Assembly: GCA_964534275.1 (NCBI GenBank)
Contig: CAZHQG010000013.1
Coordinates: 46,214-110,213 of the forward strand
Direction: 5' to 3'
DNA from: HRBIN30 sp964534275
Lineage (GTDB): Bacteria; Desulfobacterota; Binatia; HRBIN30
Length of the DNA stretch: 64,000 bases
In this document: positions 42,621 to 50,546 of the stretch, one piece after another
How the letters are laid out: each line of letters opens with the position of its first letter
How positions within the stretch are numbered: the stretch's first letter is position 1
Translations under genes and position numbers: made by a program
Notes under the pieces: generated by a model
Told to the model about the DNA's origin: nothing
What the model saw: only the letters and a program-made list of their open reading frames with translations
The model's database searches: none

Positions 42621-42638
42621 TGTACGAGGAGAGGAACT

Positions 42639-42821
42639 ATGGCCGTACCTAAACGGAAGACATCGAAATCGAAGCGCAACAAACGACGTGCACACGACGC
42701 CCTCACGCCACCTAGCGTAGGTCTGTGCCCCGAGTGCGGTGAGCCGAAGCTTCCTCACCGCGTGTGCGCGCATTGCGGGATGTACCGGGGGCGAAAAGTC
42801 CTGGACATCGGCGCGAGCTGA
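42639..42821 (+). CDS. rpmF: 50S ribosomal protein L32
   Basis: 60 residues with the exact family start 'MAVPKRKTSKSKRNKRRAHDA'-type basic N-terminus. Zinc-binding 'CPECGEPKLPHRVCAHCGMYRGRKV' (residues about 30-54) is of the four-cysteine type. Good ribosome binding site (GAGGAGAGG). Its stop overlaps the fabD start (TGATG), coupling ribosome and fatty-acid synthesis genes. Confidence 0.97.
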   Translation: MAVPKRKTSKSKRNKRRAHDALTPPSVGLCPECGEPKLPHRVCAHCGMYRGRKVLDIGAS

Positions 42822-43753
42822 TGCGCGCAGTGCTGCTCTTTCCCGGCCAAGGCTCGCAAGCCGTAGGCATGGGGAAGGCGTTGTACGACCGGTTTCCCTA
42901 TACCCGCGAGCTGTTCGCGCTTGCGGATGAAATTTTGGGTTTTCGTCTCTCCAAGCTTTGCTTCGAGGGGCCAGAGGAAGAGCTCACGCTTACGGCCAAC
43001 GCGCAACCGGCTCTGTTGCTGGTGAGCACTGCACTGCTCCGCGTATTGCAAACCGAGAGTGGACTAGAGGCGGTCGCCGGTGCTGGACACAGCCTTGGCG
43101 AGTTCAGCGCACTGGTTGCTGCCGGAGCATTACAGCTCGAAGACGGCCTGCGTGTCGTGCGAGAACGCGGGCGCGCAATGCAAGAGGCCGTACCGGTCGG
43201 CCGTGGCGCCATGGCGGCAGTGTTTGGACTCGATCGGGAAACCATTGCGGCTTTGTGCCAAGAAGAGCAGATGCACGGAGAGGTCGTGGCACCCGCGAAC
43301 TACAATGGCGCGGGCCAAATCGTCATTGCTGGGGACCGAGCTGCTGTGGAGAGGGTGGCAGCGAAGGCTCGGACATCGGGAGCAAAACGAGTCGTGCCTT
43401 TAGCAGTGAGCGCGCCATTTCACTGCGCTCTCATGACACCGGCCGCAGACCGGCTCCGCGAGGTATTGGCCTCGGTGAGGCTCACGCCGCCGGCTTTCCC
43501 GATCGTTGCCAACGTCACCGCTCAGGAATATCCGGCCGATCCAGGTGAGATCCGCAAGTTGCTTGTCGAGCAAGTAACCCAGCCAGTACGATGGGAAGAG
43601 TGTCTCCACACGCTTGCGAAGTACCCCGCAGAAACCGCGGTGGAAGTCGGGCCAGGGAAGGTCCTCACCAACTTGGCAAAGCGGGTGCAGCCGCAGTGGC
43701 AAAGCATTCCGGGGGAGACGCTCGTGCTTGGCCGCGATAAGGTTGGGCAATGA
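42821..43753 (+). CDS. fabD: Malonyl-CoA:ACP transacylase
   Basis: 310 residues from the ATG at 42821. Active site Ser91 in 'GAGHSLGEFSAL' and His201 in 'SAPFHCALM'; 'FPGQGSQAVGMG' at the start and 'EVGPGKVLTNL' near the end are diagnostic. It loads malonyl units on ACP. In many bacteria plsX and fabH stand between rpmF and fabD; both are absent here. The stop overlaps fabG (ATGA). Confidence 0.97.
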   Translation: MRAVLLFPGQGSQAVGMGKALYDRFPYTRELFALADEILGFRLSKLCFEGPEEELTLTANAQPALLLVSTALLRVLQTESGLEAVAGAGHSLGEFSALVAAGALQLEDGLRVVRERGRAMQEAVPVGRGAMAAVFGLDRETIAALCQEEQMHGEVVAPANYNGAGQIVIAGDRAAVERVAAKARTSGAKRVVPLAVSAPFHCALMTPAADRLREVLASVRLTPPAFPIVANVTAQEYPADPGEIRKLLVEQVTQPVRWEECLHTLAKYPAETAVEVGPGKVLTNLAKRVQPQWQSIPGETLVLGRDKVGQ

Positions 43754-44499
43754 GCGCAACGCTGGCAGGACAAGTCGCCCTCGTCACTGGAGCTTCGCGC
43801 GGGATCGGACGCGCCATCGCGCTGCGGCTTGCTCGTGCAGGCGCACACGTGGTGGTGAATTACAAGGAAAATCAGGCAGCCGCCGAGTCCGCGGTCGCGG
43901 CAATCACGGCGGAAGGCGGTCGAGCAGAGGCCGTACAATTCGACGTGACCGATGGAGCCGCGGTGGACAGCGCGGTCCGCGCTCTGCTCGATCGCCACGG
44001 CCGTTGCGATATTCTGGTCAACAACGCCGGCGGCACCTCCGATCAACTCCTGCTGCGCATGAAAGAAGAGGAGTGGGAGCGCGTACTCCGAGTCAATCTC
44101 ACTGGCACCTTTCTCTGCTGCAAGGCAGTGGTGCGCTTCATGCTGCGCGCCCATTACGGCCGCATCGTGAATATCAGCTCCGTTGCCGGGCGAATGGGAA
44201 ATCTTGGGCAAGCCGCTTACGCTGCCGCCAAAGCAGGCATCGAGGGGTTTTCTCGGTCCCTAGCCCGCGAGCTTGCGAGCCGGAACATCACGGTCAACGT
44301 CGTCGCGCCTGGGTTCATCGCGACCGACATGGTGGAACAATTGCCCGAGAGTTTGAAGCAGACGTACCTGCAACTCATTCCTGTCGCACGGTGGGGCAAA
44401 CCCGAAGAGGTTGCAGAGGCAGTCGCCTTTCTTGTACAGCCTGCCGCGGCCTACATCACCGGCCAAGTCCTGGGCGTGAACGGCGGTCTGTACATGTAA
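43750..44499 (+). CDS. fabG: 3-oxoacyl-ACP reductase
   Basis: 249 residues, classical short-chain dehydrogenase. NADP loop 'VTGASRGIGRAIALRLA', 'NNAGGTSDQLLLRMKEEEW', catalytic Ser in 'NISSVAGRMGNLGQ', and Tyr-x-x-x-Lys in 'AAYAAAKAG'. 'VAPGFIATDM' and the terminal 'LGVNGGLYM' match FabG rather than other SDRs. Coupled to fabD by ATGA overlap. Confidence 0.97.
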   Translation: MSATLAGQVALVTGASRGIGRAIALRLARAGAHVVVNYKENQAAAESAVAAITAEGGRAEAVQFDVTDGAAVDSAVRALLDRHGRCDILVNNAGGTSDQLLLRMKEEEWERVLRVNLTGTFLCCKAVVRFMLRAHYGRIVNISSVAGRMGNLGQAAYAAAKAGIEGFSRSLARELASRNITVNVVAPGFIATDMVEQLPESLKQTYLQLIPVARWGKPEEVAEAVAFLVQPAAAYITGQVLGVNGGLYM

Positions 44500-44526
44500 C
44501 TTCTGTGTCGGTAACTAGGTGCCCCT

Positions 44527-44562
44527 GCCTGCGGTTTCCTCCTCACGAGGTTACCGCCAGGC
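44527..44562 (+). promoter_or_regulatory. Intergenic hairpin between fabG and acpP
   Basis: A stem of 4+5+4 base pairs with one bulge and one internal T/T mismatch pair: GCCT-GCGGT-CCTC pairing with GAGG-ACCGC-AGGC, loop of five. It ends 33 bases before the acpP ATG, whose ribosome binding site AAGGAGGAAG is free. It may stabilise a processed, abundant acpP mRNA or act as a partial terminator of fabG. Confidence 0.45.
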
Positions 44563-44595
44563 AAGAGGAGCGGTGAAGAAGGAGGAAGAAAAGCC

Positions 44596-44844
44596 ATGGC
44601 ATCTGCTGTCGAGGCCAGAGTGAAAGAAATCATTTGCGAACAACTGGGTGTGAGCGAGGAGGAAGTGACACCATCCGCCTCGTTTATCGAGGACCTTGGT
44701 GCCGACTCGTTGGACATCGTCGAGCTGATCATGGAGCTCGAGGAAGAGTACGACCTCGAGATCAGCGACGAGGAAGCCGAAAAGATTCGCACCGTGCAGG
44801 ACGTCATCGACTACATCGAAGCGCACAAGCAAGGTAGCAAATGA
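44596..44844 (+). CDS. acpP: Acyl carrier protein
   Basis: 82 residues, strongly acidic. The phosphopantetheine site is Ser38 in 'DLGADSLDIVELIMELEEEY'. 'VKEIICEQLGVSEEEVTP' is the conserved first helix. The ribosome binding site (AAGGAGG) is strong, as expected for an abundant protein. Overlaps glyA by ATGA. Confidence 0.98.
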   Translation: MASAVEARVKEIICEQLGVSEEEVTPSASFIEDLGADSLDIVELIMELEEEYDLEISDEEAEKIRTVQDVIDYIEAHKQGSK

Positions 44845-46091
44845 GCGAACTCGCCCGCGTCGATCCGGAAATTTACCGGGTGCTGCGTCTGGAGGCACAG
44901 CGACAAGAATACAATCTCGAGCTTATTGCCTCCGAGAATATCGTCAGCCGCGCCGTCTTAGAGGCGCAGGGTTCGATCCTGACAAACAAGTACGCCGAGG
45001 GCTATCCGGGCAGGCGTTACTATGGTGGCTGCGAGTACGTGGATATGGCCGAGCAGCTCGCCATCGACCGCGCGAAGCAACTGTTCGGAGCCGACTACGT
45101 CAACGTACAGCCGCACTCCGGATCCCAAGCGAACATGGCTGTGTACTTTTCCCAGCTGCAACCGGGAGACACGATCCTAGCGATGGACCTTTCCCACGGG
45201 GGGCACTTGACCCACGGCAGCCCGGTCAACTTCTCGGGGCGCTTCTTCAAAGTGGTCCCCTATGGAGTCCGCCAAGACGACGAGCGGATCGACTACGAAC
45301 AGGTTGCAGAACTTGCGCGCCAACACCGGCCCAAGATGATCGTCGTCGGCTACAGTGCCTACCCTAGGCAAATCGACTTCGCTGCGTTCCGCAAAATCGC
45401 CGATGAAGTCGGGGCCACCATCATGGCGGACATCGCCCACTTTGCTGGCTTGGTCGCGGCCGGAATTCATCCTTCCCCCGTTCCCTTTTGCGAGTTCGTA
45501 ACCACCACGACGCACAAGACCCTGCGCGGTCCGCGCGGCGGCATGATCATGTGCCGAGAGGAGTATTCCAAAAGCATCGCCTCCTCCGTATTCCCGGGAA
45601 ACCAAGGGGGCCCGCTCATGCACGTGATCGCCGCCAAGGCCGTCGCCTTCAAGGAAGCGCTGTCTCCGGAGTTCAAAGCCTACCAAGAACAAATCGTGCG
45701 CAATGCACGGGCGCTATGCAGCGCTCTTCAAGCACGTGGTTTCCGGGCTGTTTCGGGTGGTACCGATAATCACTTGATGCTGATCGACTTGCGTCCCTCG
45801 GAACTCACGGGAAAGATCGCCCAGGAAACTCTCGACCGTGCTCACATCACGGTGAACAAAAACACCGTCCCGTTCGAGACGCGTTCCCCATTTGTCACGA
45901 GCGGGATCCGTATCGGCACCCCGGCCGTAACCACTCGCGGCATGAAAGAACGCGAGATGGAAGCCATTGCCGACTTCATTGCGCGAGCACTACAAAACGT
46001 CGGCAACGAAAAGGTTCTGCAGTCGGTGGCAGACGACGTCATCGCCCTGTGCAAACAGTTTCCCATCGGATACGAAGAGTTGTTTGCCTGA
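44841..46091 (+). CDS. glyA: Serine hydroxymethyltransferase
   Basis: 416 residues. PLP lysine is Lys226 in 'TTTTHKTLRGPRGG'. 'LELIASENIVSRAV', 'NKYAEGYPGRRYYGG' and 'SGSQANMAVY' are conserved. It converts serine to glycine with transfer of C1 to tetrahydrofolate. It takes the place that fabF usually has after acpP. It is followed by an intrinsic terminator at 46276-46302. Confidence 0.98.
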   Translation: MSELARVDPEIYRVLRLEAQRQEYNLELIASENIVSRAVLEAQGSILTNKYAEGYPGRRYYGGCEYVDMAEQLAIDRAKQLFGADYVNVQPHSGSQANMAVYFSQLQPGDTILAMDLSHGGHLTHGSPVNFSGRFFKVVPYGVRQDDERIDYEQVAELARQHRPKMIVVGYSAYPRQIDFAAFRKIADEVGATIMADIAHFAGLVAAGIHPSPVPFCEFVTTTTHKTLRGPRGGMIMCREEYSKSIASSVFPGNQGGPLMHVIAAKAVAFKEALSPEFKAYQEQIVRNARALCSALQARGFRAVSGGTDNHLMLIDLRPSELTGKIAQETLDRAHITVNKNTVPFETRSPFVTSGIRIGTPAVTTRGMKEREMEAIADFIARALQNVGNEKVLQSVADDVIALCKQFPIGYEELFA

Positions 46092-46491
46092 GGAACCCGA
46101 AGCATTAGCGGCAGCGCTCGGGCACGGCTCCTGGTGCCCTCGGCCGTAACCGTGAACGGTTGTCGCGCTCCGGGGATCGTGCGTCGTTCGCCGCCGACTG
46201 GCTGATTCATCTGAACGGATAGGGACCAAGCGAAGCTCGCGGCAGAGCCACGGAAAGCCTGACTCTGTGCACCGTCCACAGCCCTAGCTGTGGCTCCTTT
46301 TTGGTGCGCACCCAGAAGACACGAGCGCGCCGACCAACGATCGGCGCCGACACAGGGCATCGCTCAGCAGCTAGCTCTAGGCGGGATCAGGTACGGAGGT
46401 CTCCAAAGGCACGCGCTCCGCGGGAGCATTCACGATTTCTTGGGCTGGATCTGTTGTGGACTCAGCCGGGGAAACGCATACTCTCCCTCTC
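46092..46491. other. 400-base intergenic region with a terminator
   Basis: No gene is seen. The stretch holds the intrinsic terminator of the growth operon (46276-46302), and its last ~190 bases must include the promoter of the following dehydrogenase-like gene, for which no clear boxes were found. Confidence 0.55.
46276..46302 (+). terminator. Intrinsic terminator of the yceD-glyA operon
   Basis: Perfect seven-base stem CCACAGC/GCTGTGG with loop CCTA (46276-46293), followed by CTCCTTTTT. It is the clearest Rho-independent terminator in the window, 184 bases after the glyA stop. Confidence 0.75.
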
Positions 46492-47955
46492 ATGGAGATC
46501 TTGCTCACCGGAGCGACCGGTTACGTGGGTGGCCGTTTGGCCCCACGCTTACTTGCACGCGGACACCGCGTACGCGTCTTGGTTCGAGATCCGAGGCGGT
46601 TGGGCTCGCGGCCATGGTGCGAGCAGGTAGAGGTTCACCAGGGAAGTGTGTCCGATCCTGAATCCCTTCGCCGCGCGATGAACGGGGTGCACGTTGCCTA
46701 CTATCTCGTGCACTCCATGAACGAAGGTGCCGGGTTCGCTGAAGTCGACCGCTCCAACGCACGCGTCTTTGGCGGCTGTGCAGCAGAAGCGAAGATTGCT
46801 CACGTAATTTACCTCGGCGGTTTGCTTCCGCGAGGTAAACCCTCGAGCTTGCACTTGAGTAGTCGCTCGGAAGTGGGGCAGCTCTTGCGTGAGGCGACTC
46901 CCTGCACGGAATTCCGCGCAGGCCCAATTATCGGCTCCGGTTCGGCCTCGTTCGAAATGGTCCGCTATCTAACCGAGCGGCTGCCGGTGATGACGACACC
47001 TCGGTGGATCGACAACCTCGTTTCGCCCATCGGGATCCACGACGTTTTGTCGTACCTCGTGAGTGCCGCCGAGCGTTCGCCTCTCGGAATTGTAGAAATT
47101 GGCGCTCCGCCTTTGAGCTTTCGGGCGATGATGCAGATTTACGCTGAGGAGCGGGGACTCAAGCGGTACATCTTTAAGACGCCCGTGCTTGCTCCCAAGC
47201 TTGCCGCGTTGTGGGTTGGCCTGGTCACTCCAATTCCCAACCGCCTTGCCGTGCCTCTGGTGGAGGGAATCGTGCAGTCCCTCGTCGCGGACACCACTCG
47301 AGCACGCGAATTGTTTCCCGAGATCGAACTCATGGAGTATCGCCAAGCGTTGCGGCTAGCGCTGGCGCACGTCTCGGAATTGGACGTCGAAACCCACTGG
47401 AGTGGCGCCCTGGGCGAGGCTCGCACCTACACGTTTGCCGACCAAGAAGGGCTGATGCGCGAAGAGCGGAGCATCATGGTCGCAGCGCCGCCTGATGTCG
47501 TTTTCCGCACCGTGTGCTCCCTCGGAGGCGACCGCGGCTGGCTTGTGTGGAATTGGGCTTGGCGGCTTCGCGGGTTCGTGGACAAGCTTTTCGGCGGGCC
47601 GGGCTTGCGCCGCGGACGCCGGCACCCCTCAGAATTGTTGCCAGGGGAAGCCGTGGATTTCTGGCGCGTGGAAGACCTCGTACCCGACCGACGTTTGCGC
47701 CTCCGAGCCGAAATGAAGACCCCCGGCCGGGCCTGGCTCGAGTTCGAAATGTTTCCCGAAGGCAAACGTACGCGGCTCGTCCAACGAGCTTTGTTCGAAC
47801 CGAGGGGACTTCCGGGTGTGCTGTACTGGTATGCACTGTATCCCCTGCACCGACGCATCTTTAGCGACCTCGTACGAGCCATTGCTGCGAAAGCGGAGGC
47901 AAATGCCGAGGAGGCCGCGCTTGACAACGCTCGTGAGGCCGGATCTCTTGTTTGA
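46492..47955 (+). CDS. NmrA/SDR-type NAD(P)-binding protein fused to DUF2867
   Basis: 487 residues from the ATG at 46492 (MEILLTGATGYVGG). The N-terminal ~300 residues are an atypical short-chain dehydrogenase: 'LLTGATGYVGGRLAPRLL' binds the dinucleotide, followed by 'VHQGSVSDPESLRRAM' and 'YYLVHSM'. The usual Tyr-x-x-x-Lys catalytic pair is not evident, as in NmrA-like members. The C-terminal ~150 residues (from about 335, 'RSIMVAAPPDVVFRTVCSLGGDRGW') match DUF2867, a START/SRPBCC-like ligand-binding fold. The fusion is found in actinobacteria and others; ligand and reaction are unknown. It is a single-gene unit. Confidence 0.88.
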   Translation: MEILLTGATGYVGGRLAPRLLARGHRVRVLVRDPRRLGSRPWCEQVEVHQGSVSDPESLRRAMNGVHVAYYLVHSMNEGAGFAEVDRSNARVFGGCAAEAKIAHVIYLGGLLPRGKPSSLHLSSRSEVGQLLREATPCTEFRAGPIIGSGSASFEMVRYLTERLPVMTTPRWIDNLVSPIGIHDVLSYLVSAAERSPLGIVEIGAPPLSFRAMMQIYAEERGLKRYIFKTPVLAPKLAALWVGLVTPIPNRLAVPLVEGIVQSLVADTTRARELFPEIELMEYRQALRLALAHVSELDVETHWSGALGEARTYTFADQEGLMREERSIMVAAPPDVVFRTVCSLGGDRGWLVWNWAWRLRGFVDKLFGGPGLRRGRRHPSELLPGEAVDFWRVEDLVPDRRLRLRAEMKTPGRAWLEFEMFPEGKRTRLVQRALFEPRGLPGVLYWYALYPLHRRIFSDLVRAIAAKAEANAEEAALDNAREAGSLV

Positions 47956-48428
47956 CCGCGTGTGCGTCTCACCACCGAACCTTACGCGCAAACACGCGAC
48001 TGGCGGGACGACGTCGCCCACGAACGCTCAAACCACCGAGCACCAGCGAGGGTCGCTAGTAGGAACCGTGAGGTATGCATGAAATCAGGCACGATGCCCC
48101 GATTCCTGTGCAACGGAGGCCAGTGTCTCGAAGCACCAAGACCATCGGCCTGACCCAGAGGGGATGGGTTCCGTAGTGGCTCGAGAACCAGGGACACGTT
48201 AAAGGAGCCCTCGCTGTCGTCGAAGTGGAGAGAAAAACATTTTGGTGGCGCTCGATTGGGAGGTGGAGGATGGCGAGAGAGAGGGATTGGTTGCGACAGG
48301 TTCGCAACAGTGTTGTCGCGTGCGGGGGGATGATGGCTTGCTTCTCGTGGATGGAGCGTCGGCGCTCGCGAGGACATGCATCGCGCAGGGCCGGGTCGCT
48401 CGAGCCTTGGGCACGCGGGCGAGACTCC
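47956..48428. other. 473-base region without a confident gene
   Basis: Between the DUF2867 fusion and copC. The frame of copC stays open upward to 48225, but codon use there is poor (many AGG and GGG) and there is no ribosome binding site. No repeat or hairpin of note. Confidence 0.4.
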
Positions 48429-48884
48429 GTGTTGGCTCGGAGGACGCTCCCCTGCCTCGGGGAACGATTTGGTCGCTCGAAGTCCCGAGCGGGTGCATCC
48501 AACGGGCTGGCTTGTTTCGTGCTCGCGGTCGCCGTGACAATGCAACCGTTCGCTGCGTGGGCTCATGCCCTGCTTGTGCGTTCGGAGCCGAAGGACAAAC
48601 AAGCTCTGAGTGCGCCACCCAAGGTAGTGCGCCTATGGTTCAATGAGTTGCTCGATCGTGGATTGCATGCGGTGGAGGTCTTCCCCGCAAGCGATCTCAA
48701 AGCAAAGAAGCGCAAGAGCCTGACCGCAGGTCCGCCCGCGGTGAACCCCGACGACCGTACGGAGCTTCGCGTCGAGCTCGCGCCGTTGCCCCCTGGAAAA
48801 TACGTCGTCGAGTACCGCGTACTTTCCCGCGACGGGCACAGCGCCCCGGGCCGCATCACCTTCGAGGTGCTACCTCCGAACTGA
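48429..48884 (+). CDS. CopC-family periplasmic copper-binding protein
   Basis: About 151 residues if the GTG at 48429 is used; the start is uncertain. The hydrophobic signal core (LACFVLAVAVTMQPFAAWA) ends just before 'HALLVRSEPKDKQAL', so the mature protein begins with His, the N-terminal copper(II) ligand of CopC. The second conserved site 'SRDGHSAPGRITFEV' is at the C-terminus. The beta-barrel pattern 'PPKVVRLWFNELLD' also fits. It lies 33 bases before the CopD-type gene; together they would take part in copper uptake or handling. Confidence 0.85.
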   Translation: MLARRTLPCLGERFGRSKSRAGASNGLACFVLAVAVTMQPFAAWAHALLVRSEPKDKQALSAPPKVVRLWFNELLDRGLHAVEVFPASDLKAKKRKSLTAGPPAVNPDDRTELRVELAPLPPGKYVVEYRVLSRDGHSAPGRITFEVLPPN

Positions 48885-48917
48885 ACTTGTATAGACCGAC
48901 ACCGAGGCAACACCTCT

Positions 48918-50534
48918 GTGGAACATTCGCTGCTCCATGCACTCCAACTTGTCGGGCTAACCGTCGCAGGGGGGAGCCTTTGGTGGCGGTGGATCGGCCC
49001 CGCGATCGCGCATGGAAGCGACGGTGAAGGGCGCCGCGCAACCGCGGGCTTTTGGGGACGCTGGGCGGCTTGGTTGGCGGCAACTGCGACGTTCCTGGAC
49101 CTGTTCGTCCAAGTCGCTGAGTTGGAAGGGCGAACCGTCTTTGGAGGCGTGCCCCTGCAGTTGGTGCTCGACTTCAGCACTGGCACCAACGTAGGCCAGC
49201 TCGCTGTCGCGCGAGTCTTTACCTTGGTCTTGTTGGGTTTTGCTTTTTTCCTTAGCACCGCGGCCGGTGCGCTAATTCAGCTCGGCCTTTATTTGCTTGC
49301 GGCCGCATTGCAGGCGTCGGTGACCCACGCGGCAGCACAGCCCACCGGCACAGCGCTGGCGGTCGGCATCCACTTCGTCCATTTGGTGGCGCTCAGCGCT
49401 TGGATCGGCACGGTGCTGCAACTATGGCTCCAGCGCCCGTCTTTGATGGATGCGTTTGCCGGCGACAACGCGGCAGCTTGGGCAGGAGCCCTACGCCGCT
49501 TCTCCCCGGTCGCATTGACGGCCGCGGCCTTTGTGTTCGTAAGCGGAACGATCGCTGCAGTGCGATTCGTCCCATCGATCTACGATTTGTTGTTTTCCGC
49601 CTACGGGCTCACGTTAATCCTGAAGCTGGTGCTCGTTGCGGTGATTTTGGCGGCCGGGGCGTTCAATTTCCTGGTCGCAGTGCCAAAAATGGAAGAGGCA
49701 GCGCGTACCCACTCGCACGGTGCTTGGCGCACCGCGAGCCGGGACTTTCTCCGAGCTCTTGAAATCGAGGCCACCGCTGGTGTGCTTGCCATCGCTGTTG
49801 CAGGGATCGTCGCGTCGGTATCACCGCCGGGCACGGAGGGAGCCGTGTCACTCACGCGGGAACAGGTTGCCGCGCTGATCACACCGAAACTGCCAAGTGC
49901 GTCCTTTGTCGATCCAACTCTGTTTGTGGGGGACGTGGAACGCAATCGGTTCGACCTGTTGTACTCGGAGTTCATGCACAACTGGTCGGGCGTCGGCGTC
50001 ATCGTCATGGGCCTCTTTTGGCTTGTGCAAGCGAGTGCAACCCGCGCGGCGGGTTGGGCAACGAGGCTTTGGCCTTACGTGTTCGTGCCGTTTGCCGTCT
50101 TCATTTCGGCTTTTGCGGATCCGGAAGTGTTCGTGCTGCGCCAGGTCGGGTTTTGGGAAGCAGTGAGCGACCCAGTGGTTCTTGAGCATCAAATTGGCGC
50201 TTTGTTGGTCCTATGGCTGGTTTGGCTCGGGCGGCGCGACTCGCGCCGCCCGACGGAGCAGCGCCCACTCGGTCCGACGCTCCCGTTGCTGATGATCGGG
50301 GGCAGTTTGCTCTTGCTGGGTCACGCCCACGCGTCGGTGCGAGCGACGCAGGAACTGACAAACTTGATCAACGTTCAGCACGCGGTGCTCGGCATTCTTG
50401 GGTTGCTTGCCGGCACGATTCGGTGGTTCTTGCTTCGGGGACTGCTTCCGACTCGGTATTTTCGTTTCGCCTGGGGAGCGCTGATCGTTTTGCTGGGCGC
50501 ATTCATGGCTTTCTTTTATCGAGAGGTGGTCTGA
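48918..50534 (+). CDS. CopD-domain copper transport membrane protein
   Basis: 538 residues, GTG start, about 12-14 membrane helices. The CopD domain is recognisable by 'HFVHLVALSAWIGTVLQLWL' (His and Trp-x-Gly typical) and by 'FSPVALTAAAFVFVSGTIAAVRF' (about 197-219). A second half, after a periplasmic segment (about 315-350), has further helices with His residues in 'EFMHNWSGVGV' and 'LEHQIGALLVL'. Paired with CopC it would form a periplasm-membrane copper route, possibly to cuproenzymes. The exact role of such long CopD proteins is not established. Confidence 0.85.
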   Translation: MEHSLLHALQLVGLTVAGGSLWWRWIGPAIAHGSDGEGRRATAGFWGRWAAWLAATATFLDLFVQVAELEGRTVFGGVPLQLVLDFSTGTNVGQLAVARVFTLVLLGFAFFLSTAAGALIQLGLYLLAAALQASVTHAAAQPTGTALAVGIHFVHLVALSAWIGTVLQLWLQRPSLMDAFAGDNAAAWAGALRRFSPVALTAAAFVFVSGTIAAVRFVPSIYDLLFSAYGLTLILKLVLVAVILAAGAFNFLVAVPKMEEAARTHSHGAWRTASRDFLRALEIEATAGVLAIAVAGIVASVSPPGTEGAVSLTREQVAALITPKLPSASFVDPTLFVGDVERNRFDLLYSEFMHNWSGVGVIVMGLFWLVQASATRAAGWATRLWPYVFVPFAVFISAFADPEVFVLRQVGFWEAVSDPVVLEHQIGALLVLWLVWLGRRDSRRPTEQRPLGPTLPLLMIGGSLLLLGHAHASVRATQELTNLINVQHAVLGILGLLAGTIRWFLLRGLLPTRYFRFAWGALIVLLGAFMAFFYREVV

Positions 50535-50546
50535 TCGTTGCCTCGG

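Noticed and set aside
48225..48428. N-terminal extension of CopC
   Set aside because: Codon use is poor, no ribosome binding site is present, and the signal peptide needs no such extension.
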